Assembly: GCA_963677175.2 (NCBI GenBank)
Contig: CAXXES010000001.1
Location: forward strand, 868,001 to 932,000
Source: Sunxiuqinia sp963677175
GTDB taxonomy: Bacteria > Bacteroidota > Bacteroidia > Bacteroidales > Prolixibacteraceae
DNA: 64,000 nt
Reading direction: 5' to 3'
Shown here: positions 45,966-54,180 of the stretch, piece after piece
Layout of the letters: every line of letters begins with the position of its first letter
Position numbering within the stretch: position 1 is the first letter of the stretch
Notes under the pieces: generated by a model
Database searches by the model: none
What the model saw: only the letters and a program-made list of their open reading frames with translations
What the model was told of the DNA's origin: nothing
Position numbers and translations under genes: made by a program

Positions 45966-47879
45966 ATGAATAAAATTAACAAACTACTTTTAATAGCCGT
46001 AGCAGTGGCAATGTTTGCAGGGTGCGAGTACCTGGATGTGGTGCCGGACAATGTAGCAACACTTAGTCACGCGTTTTCCGACCGTTACACGGCGGAGAAG
46101 TACCTGGGCACTTGCTACTGGGGCATGCCCAAGTCCGCCGGGTGGAATGAAAACCCCGCCATTTTTGGGGCGCTCGAAATAGTCTTTAACAAAGATGACA
46201 ACTCTCCGGGAATGAAGTACGGCCTGGGGCTGGACAGTCCTACTCAGGCGCTGATCAATTACTGGGCTGGCACTGGCACCATGATCCGGACCTTGTATGG
46301 CGGTATCCGCGAATGCAACACCTTCCTGGACAACATCGGCAACGTGAACGACCTGGAAGAATATGAAAAGAACCGGATGATCGCCGAGGTAAAGATGATC
46401 AAGGCGTACATGCATTTTTACCTGCTCGCCTATTACGGGCCGATCTATCCGCTGAAGGACAACACCGAAATCAATGAATCAACCCAGGGAGTCCGGGTTT
46501 ACCGAGAGAAGGTGGATGATTCGTTCGCCTACGTGCTTGAACTGCTTGATGAGGTGATCGCGGGTGAGGCGCTCCCGAAAATTATTGAGAACCGCACCAC
46601 AGAGCTGGGGCGCTTTACCCGGGCCGCCGCCTACATGCTGAAAGCCAAAGTGCTGATGTACCACGCCAGCCCGCTCTTTAACGGGAACACCGATTACAAC
46701 AGTTTCGTGGACCATGAGGGGGAACCCTTTTTTAACCAGACCTACGATGCGTCACGTTGGGAGAAGGCGGCCACGGCCTGCCTGGAAGCGATTGACCAGT
46801 GCAACCAAAGTGGCATCCGCCTGTACCAGACGGGTGACTATGTGACAGCCAAGCCAATGTCCGACTCGACCCGGATCGTGAATATGCTCCGCAGTTCGGT
46901 GAGCGCGCGCTGGAACCAGGAGATCGTTTGGGGAAACTCGTCCTACCCAGTGAATTCGGGCCTGCAAAGTCCCTGTTTCCCGCGGCTGGAACAAGGCACT
47001 TCCTCATCAACAACCGGCAAGATGAGCGTTTCGCTGGCTACGGTGGAGAAGTTCTATTCCAAAAACGGCGTGCCCATCGACGAAGATCCGGCCTATGACT
47101 ATACCAACCGCTATTCGCTTCGCACGGGGGACGATGCGCACCGGTTCTACATTCAGAAAGGGGAACAGACCGCCGCACTGAACTTTGACCGGGAACCACG
47201 CTACTACTCCACCCTGGGTTTCGACCGCGGCAAGTGGTACGGCAACTCCTACAAGAACGAGCCGGACAACGATGCGGATTGCCTGTACCCGAAGAACCGA
47301 TTTGGGGAATACTCGTCGGTATTTAACCCCGGCGACTACAACGCGACCGGGTATTGGCCCAAGAAGCTGGTATCCATCAATTCCACCTTTCGCGATGCCA
47401 ACTCGGTGACCTACGAAGATTATCCCTTCCCGGATATGCGGTTTGCCGACCTGCTCCTGTTTTGTGCCGAAGCGTTGAACGAGATGAAAGAAACGCCCGA
47501 TGCCGAGGTGTACCAATACATTGACATGGTCCGCGAACGCGCTGGGCTACCCGGCGTGGTGGAAAGCTGGAGGCAACATTCCATTAACCCCGATAAGCCG
47601 CTGACCAAAGCGGGCATGCGCGAGATCATTCATCGTGAACGGGCCATTGAGCTGGCCTGCGAAGGGGTTTATTACTGGGACAGTCACCGCTGGAAAACGG
47701 CACTGAAAGAACAGAACCGCCTGATCCGGGGCTGGGATGTTTCCAAAACCGATGTGAACGACTACTACACCGTTACGACGCTCTATACGCAGTCGTTCTC
47801 CTTTAGGGATTACTTCGCCCCGATCCCCGAAAGTGACCTGATCAAGAATCCACAACTGGTGCAAAACCCGGGGTGGTAG
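45966..47879 (+). CDS. SusD/RagB-family substrate-binding lipoprotein
   Basis: A 637-residue surface lipoprotein, lipobox FAGC at Cys20. The helical SusD fold is shown by VVPDNVAT, FLDNIGNVNDLEEYEKNRMI, KAYMHFYLLAYYGPIYP and the C-terminal RERAIELACEGVYYWDSHRW with DYFAPIPESDL and LVQNPGW, the standard SusD end. It captures glycan on the cell surface and closes the SusC barrel. It follows susC by ~300 bp. Its substrate cannot be inferred because no glycoside hydrolase is in the locus. Confidence 0.96.
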   Translation: MNKINKLLLIAVAVAMFAGCEYLDVVPDNVATLSHAFSDRYTAEKYLGTCYWGMPKSAGWNENPAIFGALEIVFNKDDNSPGMKYGLGLDSPTQALINYWAGTGTMIRTLYGGIRECNTFLDNIGNVNDLEEYEKNRMIAEVKMIKAYMHFYLLAYYGPIYPLKDNTEINESTQGVRVYREKVDDSFAYVLELLDEVIAGEALPKIIENRTTELGRFTRAAAYMLKAKVLMYHASPLFNGNTDYNSFVDHEGEPFFNQTYDASRWEKAATACLEAIDQCNQSGIRLYQTGDYVTAKPMSDSTRIVNMLRSSVSARWNQEIVWGNSSYPVNSGLQSPCFPRLEQGTSSSTTGKMSVSLATVEKFYSKNGVPIDEDPAYDYTNRYSLRTGDDAHRFYIQKGEQTAALNFDREPRYYSTLGFDRGKWYGNSYKNEPDNDADCLYPKNRFGEYSSVFNPGDYNATGYWPKKLVSINSTFRDANSVTYEDYPFPDMRFADLLLFCAEALNEMKETPDAEVYQYIDMVRERAGLPGVVESWRQHSINPDKPLTKAGMREIIHRERAIELACEGVYYWDSHRWKTALKEQNRLIRGWDVSKTDVNDYYTVTTLYTQSFSFRDYFAPIPESDLIKNPQLVQNPGW

Positions 47880-47938
47880 GGGGACAAGCTGGAGAACGGA
47901 GAAGGGAGAATGGATGCTGGATCCTCTCAACCCGAATC

Positions 47939-47964
47939 CGTCAAAAGCCGGAGTAAACACCGCA
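47939..47964. repeat. 26-bp inverted repeat, right arm
   Basis: Exact reverse complement of 45709-45734, located between susD and the next gene. It adjoins a heptamer run GAACTTG/GAACTTG/AAACTTG/GAATTTG (47969-47996). Confidence 0.8.
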
Positions 47965-48017
47965 ACCCGAACTTGGAACTTGAAACTTGGAATTTGAAAC
48001 TCAAAACATTGACAAAT

Positions 48018-49193
48018 ATGAAGACAACCATTTATGTGCTGATCGTTTTGCTGGCATTGGTCAGCGGATGCGAGGAGAAGCAGCTGGAGCCGATCACCGG
48101 AAGCCTGGGCAAACCGGGCGTGGTGACGGACATTGAAACAGAACCGGCCCCAGGCGGGGCGACGATCACCTACCGGATTCCTGAGGCGGAGGATATATTA
48201 GGCGTGAAGGCCGTTTATACCCTTTCGACCGGGAAGACTTACGAGGCAACCAGTTCGTTTTATGAGAACAAGCTGGAGATTGCCGGGTATAACGATGTGC
48301 TTGAGCATACAGCGAAAGTTTTTGTCGTGAACCGGGCACAGGAAATGTCCGACCCCGTAGAGGTAAGCTTTACCCCGCTGGAGTCGTCGCTAAACAAAGT
48401 GACCACAACCATGGAGATCATCAGCGCGTTTGGCGGGGCGCAGTATAGTTGGCGAAACCCGGACGGGGCGCCCCTGACCTTTGAATTTATGGCGCAGGAT
48501 TCGACCCATATGCTGAAGACCATGAAGATCATCAGCTCCGAGGCCGACACCATGCAGCAGGCGCTCCGGGGATACGAGCCGGAACCACGCGTCTTTGCCA
48601 CGATTATCAGCGATAATTGGGGAAATGTTTCGGATACGATTTATCCTCCCGGCAAAACCATTCTTCCGCTATTCGAAGAAAAGCTGAACAAACGGAACAT
48701 GTCGGTGATGAAACTGGGAAGCGACGCCAGCTTTACCAACTGGGAGGGAATGGATTCGTACCTGATTGACGATGATCCGACCAACTACGGGCACTCGGCC
48801 AACTCTTCCCTGCCAGCCGCATTTACCATTGATCTGGGGGTTACCGCCAAGCTGAGCCGGCTGGTCATGTTTCAGCGCGACAACCAGGTGTACGCGTGGG
48901 GAAACCCCAAAAACTTCGAAGTATACGGAAGCGACCAACGTCCGTCGCAGGATGGCGACTGGAGCGACTGGGTAAAGATTATGCACTGTACGATCATTAA
49001 ACCTTCGGGTTCGCCGGTGGGCACCAATACCGACGAAGATGTTGCCGCACTGAAAGCCGGACATGAGTTTGCCTTCGGCCTGGAACAGGCTCCGCTCCGT
49101 TATATCCGGATCCGGGTGCTGGACACCTGGGGCGGTTCAACCTTTACCCACCCGGCCGAGGTAAGCTTTTACGGGGAGGTGGTCGATGAATAA
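48018..49193 (+). CDS. Surface lipoprotein with DUF4959/DUF5000 and C-terminal discoidin-like domain
   Basis: A 391-residue lipoprotein from ATG 48018 (lipobox VSGC). Three domains in order: DUF4959-type (GKPGVVTDIETEPAPGGATI, ~30-115), a DUF5126-like middle (AFGGAQYSWRNPDGAPLTFE, ~130-220) and a DUF5000/F5/8C-like end (FTIDLG, SRLVMFQRDN, PLRYIRIRVLDTW). Such proteins follow SusCD in many Bacteroidota PULs and probably help bind the substrate at the surface. An upstream in-frame extension to 47910 crosses repeat DNA and is unlikely. The next gene is 79 bp on. Confidence 0.9.
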   Translation: MKTTIYVLIVLLALVSGCEEKQLEPITGSLGKPGVVTDIETEPAPGGATITYRIPEAEDILGVKAVYTLSTGKTYEATSSFYENKLEIAGYNDVLEHTAKVFVVNRAQEMSDPVEVSFTPLESSLNKVTTTMEIISAFGGAQYSWRNPDGAPLTFEFMAQDSTHMLKTMKIISSEADTMQQALRGYEPEPRVFATIISDNWGNVSDTIYPPGKTILPLFEEKLNKRNMSVMKLGSDASFTNWEGMDSYLIDDDPTNYGHSANSSLPAAFTIDLGVTAKLSRLVMFQRDNQVYAWGNPKNFEVYGSDQRPSQDGDWSDWVKIMHCTIIKPSGSPVGTNTDEDVAALKAGHEFAFGLEQAPLRYIRIRVLDTWGGSTFTHPAEVSFYGEVVDE

Positions 49194-49272
49194 GAAGGAG
49201 ATGGGGGAAAGGGAGAAGGGAGAAGGGAGAGCGGGAACAAATTATTTACACTTAACAATTAACGATTGAAAT

Positions 49273-50406
49273 ATGAAAAGAACAGATTGTATTATACTCC
49301 TTCTAATAACAGCACTATCCTTTTTGGTGGGTTGTGAGGACTTTATGGATGTGCATGAAGAATACATTGAAGGGGGCGAGATTATTTATGCCCCAAAAGC
49401 CGATTCGGTTGCTTTTATCGCCGGAAAGGAACGGATCCTGTTCCGCTTCTGGCTGTATAATTCACCCAACGTCAAATCGGTCAGGCTGCACTGGAATGAC
49501 GAGCAGGATTCGCTTGTCGTACCTGTTACGCCTGGCACCGGACTTGACAGCACGGATGTGATCCTGCCGGGCATGGCGGAAAAATCATACACGTTCCGTG
49601 TGCATACGGTTGATCAATATGCCCATACCTCGCTCTCGACCACCGGCATCGGTACGGCCTACGGGGCTATCTTTCAAAGCTCGCTGTTGCACCGGAGAAT
49701 AAAAGCGGTTTCCATTTCTGATGCCGGAGGCGAAATTAGCTGGTACTCGGCCGCGGAAAACCTTGTTGGCAATGAAATACGCTACGAGACGAACGAAGGG
49801 GAACAAGCGGTTGTATGGATGCCTGCCGGTGAACATGCGGTGCTGTGTCCCGGTGCCAAAACCGGCTCAAGGTTTGAATACCGGTCGCTCTTTATTCCTG
49901 AAGAGGTGTCGATTGACACCTTTGCCGTTGACTGGACGGAATATGAAACCCCGTTCCCGGCGATTTACCAGTATAATAAGTCGGATTGGTCCGTTGCCGA
50001 CTACTCTGACCAGGAAGCGGGCGACGGCGGTGGCGCGACCGCCCTGCTCGACGGCGACCTGAATACCTGGTGGCACTCGCAGTACAGCGACGGAGGCTCT
50101 TCGTTGCCTCACTGGGTGATCATCGACCTCACATCGGCAAAAAAGATCTGCCGGATCGATACCTGGCGCCGGCCGGGAAGTACCGATGCCAAGACCATTC
50201 AGTACTTCGTGGGCGATGACCCGGACCCGGAGGCCAGTTCGTGGGCTAAACTTGCCGAAGGGGTTTTCGGCCCGGGCGATCAACTGACGATCGATATTCC
50301 AGAACCAGATGCTACCACTCAGGGCCGCTACCTGAAACTGCTTCTACCCGACAGCAACCGGTCGTACCATACCAGTATTGCCGAAATAACCCTTTATGGA
50401 AATTAA
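49273..50406 (+). CDS. Surface lipoprotein with DUF4998 and F5/8 type C (discoidin) domain
   Basis: A 377-residue lipoprotein (lipobox VGC near residue 20). The DUF4998 N-terminal region (EYIEGGEIIYAPKADSV and YNSPNVKSVRLHWND, ~30-215) precedes a discoidin domain (ALLDGDLNTWWHSQYSDGG, PHWVIIDLTSAKKICRIDTW and GRYLKLLLPD, ~240-377). Discoidin domains bind galactose-type glycans. It is the last gene of the susCD locus, before two terminators. Like its neighbour it has no catalytic motif. Confidence 0.9.
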   Translation: MKRTDCIILLLITALSFLVGCEDFMDVHEEYIEGGEIIYAPKADSVAFIAGKERILFRFWLYNSPNVKSVRLHWNDEQDSLVVPVTPGTGLDSTDVILPGMAEKSYTFRVHTVDQYAHTSLSTTGIGTAYGAIFQSSLLHRRIKAVSISDAGGEISWYSAAENLVGNEIRYETNEGEQAVVWMPAGEHAVLCPGAKTGSRFEYRSLFIPEEVSIDTFAVDWTEYETPFPAIYQYNKSDWSVADYSDQEAGDGGGATALLDGDLNTWWHSQYSDGGSSLPHWVIIDLTSAKKICRIDTWRRPGSTDAKTIQYFVGDDPDPEASSWAKLAEGVFGPGDQLTIDIPEPDATTQGRYLKLLLPDSNRSYHTSIAEITLYGN

Positions 50407-50509
50407 TACCCCAAATGCGAACAGGAATAAAAAACTTTCATCAGGAACATTCACTTAAATGATATTGCAAAGCCAGGGGCTTTGTCACGTTCGCTAGTAA
50501 TTAATACAG

Positions 50510-50536
50510 CCGCCGCCCAGAGAGGCGGTGGTTTTT
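50510..50536 (+). terminator. Candidate terminator after the susCD locus
   Basis: CCGCC (50510-50514) and GGCGG (50524-50528) pair around nine nt, followed by GG and five T. It lies 104 bp after the last stop. Confidence 0.45.
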
Positions 50537-50646
50537 CAAAGACTTACCAGGATGATTGTCCGGCACCCGAATAAACGCCGGGAGCTTGTCATCGGACGAA
50601 AAACACTAAAGCTACACTAACCTGCTGGACCGATGTCCTACCTTTA

Positions 50647-50685
50647 ATCACCGGGAACTGTTCGGTTACCCGGTGATTTTTTTTT
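50647..50685 (+). terminator. Strong intrinsic terminator
   Basis: ATCACCGGG (50647-50655) and CCCGGTGAT (50669-50677) pair perfectly around a 13-nt loop, with the stem ending in a run of nine T (50677-50685). It is ~240 bp beyond the last susCD-locus gene, so either the operon has a long 3' UTR or a small RNA ends here. The gap to 51100 has no gene; it contains heptamers (AATTTGA, AACTTGG, 51020-51054) and a CCAAAG/CTTTGG hairpin near 50912-50933. Confidence 0.8.
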
Positions 50686-51101
50686 GTACCGTCGCTGTAA
50701 GTGGGTGTGCACATCATTGCAGGCAGATTACTTTGAAGGCTCTGTTGCACTCCTCCTCCTTCGCAATAACGCTATTCGCATGCTTCAACTCGTCAAAAAA
50801 GAATTGAGACCCATATGCCACAGATAAAGCAGATTGTTTATGAGAGGAGAAAGGAGCCGGAGCTTTCAGCTTAAGTTGAAGAGAAATAGCTACCGTGTTT
50901 AGCAAACCCCAAAGCGTTCAAAAAACCTTTGGACGTTAAAAAAAATAAAGTAGGCAGTAATAGTGAGCAGTCTCCTCTAGGCAGAAAGCCTCAAGCTACA
51001 AGGATCCAACCACTGGTAGAATTTGAAACTTGGAACTTATAATTTGGAACCTTAGCGCCGAATTCGTTTGATGGCATGCCCTCAGGCTATTGGATTTTTG
51101 G

Positions 51102-51109
51102 TAACTTTG
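51102..51109 (+). promoter_or_regulatory. -7 promoter element for rbfA
   Basis: TAACTTTG matches TAnnTTTG exactly and is followed by GCCGG, with the ATG 18 nt downstream. No -33 TTTG lies at standard distance. Confidence 0.5.
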
Positions 51110-51126
51110 CCGGAAATTCAATTCAC

Positions 51127-51465
51127 ATGGAATCAACACGTCAACAAAAAATAAGCCGGCTGCTGCAAAAAGAACTGGCTGATATTTTTCAGAAAGAAAG
51201 TCGAACCCTGTTTATGGGTAAATTGATCAGTGTAACCACTGTACGGGTGACACCCGATCTGGCTTTGGCAAAATCATACGTTAGTATTTTCCCAACCGAA
51301 GATCGCAAGGAAGTGCTGAAGCAGATCCGGATCGCCAACCCGAAAATTCGAGGCATACTGGGACGCCGGGTAGGCAAGCAGTTACGTGTGATTCCCGGAC
51401 TGGAGTTTTACATTGACGATAGCCTTGATTATATTGACAATATTGACCGCCTCTTAAACCAGTAA
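51127..51465 (+). CDS. rbfA: Ribosome-binding factor A
   Basis: A 112-residue protein from ATG 51127, a single KH-like domain. RbfA binds the 5' helix of 16S rRNA and promotes 30S maturation, especially in the cold. Typical segments are TRQQKISRLLQKELADIFQ, VTTVRVTPDLALAKSYVSIF and the C-terminal VGKQLRVIPGLEFYIDDSLD. An upstream in-frame start at 51076 would run through the promoter element. It heads an rbfA-methyltransferase-permease transcript with 2-nt and 0-nt gaps. Length matches the family. Confidence 0.94.
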   Translation: MESTRQQKISRLLQKELADIFQKESRTLFMGKLISVTTVRVTPDLALAKSYVSIFPTEDRKEVLKQIRIANPKIRGILGRRVGKQLRVIPGLEFYIDDSLDYIDNIDRLLNQ

Positions 51466-51467
51466 GC

Positions 51468-52286
51468 ATGCAGTACGATCCGATTAAGCGTTATTTGGGA
51501 ACGGTGTTTAACCGGCATCCTTTTTTGAGAAAAATATTTTATCGCCTGCTCGATTGGCTGTTGCTACGTTCGTGGCATATCCGCAAAGAGTTGCGAAAGC
51601 TGAAAAAGAATGGCTTGAGCAAACCCGTAATTTTGGATGCCGGCTCTGGTTTTGGCCAATACACTTACCGGATGTCCAAACTTTTCCCGGGATCAAAAAT
51701 TGTGGCGGCCGATATTAAACCCGAGCAAATTGCCGACTGCAACCAATTTTTCGAGCTAATAGGTCAGTCCGCCCAAGTGAACTTTCAATATGCCGATCTG
51801 ACCAAATACACCTACCCGGAAACCTACGATTTGGTGCTTTCCGTTGATGTGATGGAACACATTGAAGAAGATACCAAGGTGTTTGAGAACTTCTATGGTT
51901 CGATGAAAAAAGGAGCCGTGCTGTTGATTTCAACCCCTTCAGATCAGGGTGGTTCCGATGTGCATGACCACGAGGCCGACGGTGTGCATGGCTTTATTGA
52001 CGAGCATGTCCGCGACGGTTACAACATTGGTGAAATTGAAGCCAAGCTGAAAGCGGCTGGATTTAGCCGGGTGGAAGCACGCTACTCCTATGGTGCTCCG
52101 GGGAAGATTTCCTGGAGATTATCGATGAAATACCCCATTTTAATGCTGGGGGCAAGCAAACTGTTTTTTATATTGCTGCCTTTTTATTACTTGCTGATCT
52201 TCCCAATTTGTGCGGTGTTGAATTACCTGGATGTCAGCAATACGCACACCTCCGGAACCGGATTGATTGTTAAAGCCTATAAATAG
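51468..52286 (+). CDS. Class I SAM-dependent methyltransferase
   Basis: A 272-residue protein. The SAM-binding motif is LDAGSGFGQYTYRMSKLF (~48-65), with ADIKPEQIADC as the acidic second strand and LVLSVDVMEHIEED as motif IV. Three hydrophobic stretches near the C-terminus (for example LFFILLPFYYLLIFPICAVL) suggest membrane attachment, as in some lipid- or quinone-related methyltransferases. The substrate cannot be named. It lies 2 bp after rbfA and abuts the permease gene. Confidence 0.9.
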   Translation: MQYDPIKRYLGTVFNRHPFLRKIFYRLLDWLLLRSWHIRKELRKLKKNGLSKPVILDAGSGFGQYTYRMSKLFPGSKIVAADIKPEQIADCNQFFELIGQSAQVNFQYADLTKYTYPETYDLVLSVDVMEHIEEDTKVFENFYGSMKKGAVLLISTPSDQGGSDVHDHEADGVHGFIDEHVRDGYNIGEIEAKLKAAGFSRVEARYSYGAPGKISWRLSMKYPILMLGASKLFFILLPFYYLLIFPICAVLNYLDVSNTHTSGTGLIVKAYK

Positions 52287-53498
52287 TTGAAACTCGCCTT
52301 CTACATAGCACACCGTTACTTGGTATCGCGGAAGTCAGCCAACATTGTCAACCTGATTTCGGCCATTTCGGTGGTTGGTGTAGCGATTGGTACCATGGCG
52401 CTGGTTGTTGTCCTTTCTGCCTTTAACGGGATTGACTCGTTTATTGAGGGCATGCTTTCCAATTTCGATCCTGATTTAAAAATAACGGCTGCCCAAGGGA
52501 AGAGCTTTTCGCCGGATGATGCTGATTTTGAATCCGTCAAGCAATTGGCGGGTGTCGTCAGTTATGCTGAAGTGGTGGAGGAGAACGCCTTATTGAGCTA
52601 CGAGGGCCGATTGAAATATGCGGTCGTAAAAGGCGTGGCTACCGATTATGCCACGTTCTCGGGCTTAGACTCGGTGATTGTCGATGGGGAATTCTTTCTG
52701 AAAAAGGGGTCGCAAAACTATGCGGTCATCGGTGAAGGCGTGCGGTATGAATTGTCCGTTGGCTTGTCGTTTGTGAGCCCAATCTATGTAAATGTTCCCC
52801 GACGGGATTTTAAAAGCACGATCAATATCGACCAGTCGTTGAATCGTGGGTATGTGTTCCCGGCGGGTTCTTTTTCTGTTGAACAGGAAATCGACAGCAA
52901 GTATATTGTGGTTCCGTTGGATTTTGCCCGCTCGCTTTTTGAGCTGGAAGGGCAGCTGACTTCGTTGGAGTTGAAAGTAAATAACCAGGCTGATGTGTCG
53001 CGGGTAAAAGCCAGTGTTCAGCAACTATTGGGTGAGCAATTCCTTGTTCAGAACCGTTATGAGCAGCACGAATTTTTGTACCGGGTGATGCGTTCGGAGA
53101 AATGGTCCAGCTTCCTCATTCTGAGCTTTATTCTGGTCATTGCCTCCTTCAACCTGCTGGGATCGCTCACCATGATTATTATCGACAAAAAAGACGACAT
53201 TAAAATACTCGGAAGCATGGGAGCCAATAAAAAACTGGTTCGACAGATTTTTCTTTTCCAAGGCTGGCTGGTTTCGTTTTCCGGGGCGATTGGCGGTTTA
53301 GTTTTGGGGGTTGCACTGGTGTGGGCACAAACCCGTTTCGAGCTTCTAAAACTGCCCGGCGACGGCTCATTTGCCTTGTCGGCTTATCCGGTCGATTTGC
53401 AGCTGATTGATGTATCAGCAACCTTTTTGATTGTTCTTTGCATTGGCTTTTTTGCCGCCTGGTACCCAGTTCGAAGTATTTCTTCGGATCTGACTTAG
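52287..53498 (+). CDS. LolC/LolE-type ABC permease (FtsX/MacB family)
   Basis: A 403-residue membrane protein starting at TTG 52287, directly after the TAG of the methyltransferase. The N-terminal TM with IAHRYLVSRKSANIVNLISA, a periplasmic MacB-like domain (~60-260) and three C-terminal TMs with LIIDKKDDIKILGSMGANKKL are typical of LolC/E permeases that extract lipoproteins from the inner membrane. No LolD ATPase is adjacent, as is usual in this phylum. The start is chosen by family alignment. It overlaps tetR by 4 bp at its 3' end. Confidence 0.9.
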   Translation: MKLAFYIAHRYLVSRKSANIVNLISAISVVGVAIGTMALVVVLSAFNGIDSFIEGMLSNFDPDLKITAAQGKSFSPDDADFESVKQLAGVVSYAEVVEENALLSYEGRLKYAVVKGVATDYATFSGLDSVIVDGEFFLKKGSQNYAVIGEGVRYELSVGLSFVSPIYVNVPRRDFKSTINIDQSLNRGYVFPAGSFSVEQEIDSKYIVVPLDFARSLFELEGQLTSLELKVNNQADVSRVKASVQQLLGEQFLVQNRYEQHEFLYRVMRSEKWSSFLILSFILVIASFNLLGSLTMIIIDKKDDIKILGSMGANKKLVRQIFLFQGWLVSFSGAIGGLVLGVALVWAQTRFELLKLPGDGSFALSAYPVDLQLIDVSATFLIVLCIGFFAAWYPVRSISSDLT

Positions 53499-54100
53499 CG
53501 TTTCATGATGCCGTAGCAGAGAATTTTCAGGATATTATCAACACCTTTTTCCAAGTTGACTGCTCCGTAATTACCCGCCGACATCGGCATTTCCAATCCT
53601 TTAATGGCTGTTGTAATTCCAATGGCCGCTAAGGTGAAATCGTAAATCTCAAACTCATTTTTCCGGACGCCTTCAATCAAAATCCGCTTAATCATCCGGA
53701 TTTCTTCCTGGTCGTATTTGTCTTTGATGTTATCGATAAACTCAATGGCCGTTACATCATTCTCAAGCGCATGGTAAAAGTTGGCCAGCCCACGGTAAGT
53801 GGTGAGTTTCGTGAGAATATATTCGCGCAATTTTTCAACCGGGTCGGTGTTCCGAAGGACCACTTTTTCCAGTTCGCGGCGCAACACATCCACTTCTTTC
53901 ATAATCACAGCCTGAAATAAATCTTCTTTGCTGTCGAAATAGTAGTACAATGAACTTTTTCCTTTACGAACAGCGTTGGCGATATCGTCGAGCGTTGTTT
54001 TTTTATAACCATATTTGCTGAAGATTTCCTGAGCAATCTTCAAAATGTTTTCGCGGTTGGCATCTCGCTTATTCGCGCCGTTATGACTATTCATGACCAT
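53495..54100 (-). CDS. TetR/AcrR-family transcriptional regulator
   Basis: A 201-residue regulator. The N-terminal DNA-binding domain contains ILKIAQEIFSKYGYKKTTLD and GKSSLYYYFDSKEDLFQAVI (~20-70), the standard TetR helix-turn-helix. The C-terminal ligand domain is generic. It converges on and slightly overlaps the permease gene. A TATCTTTA sequence about 30 nt upstream of the start is a possible -7 element. The ligand and targets are unknown. Confidence 0.92.
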   Translation of the reverse strand: MVMNSHNGANKRDANRENILKIAQEIFSKYGYKKTTLDDIANAVRKGKSSLYYYFDSKEDLFQAVIMKEVDVLRRELEKVVLRNTDPVEKLREYILTKLTTYRGLANFYHALENDVTAIEFIDNIKDKYDQEEIRMIKRILIEGVRKNEFEIYDFTLAAIGITTAIKGLEMPMSAGNYGAVNLEKGVDNILKILCYGIMKR

Positions 54101-54180
54101 TTTGCTTCGATTTTTTAAACAGGGCTAAAGATATTCAATTTTTCGAATAGTTGGGGCTTATTTTTCGTCTGAAAGAAAGT

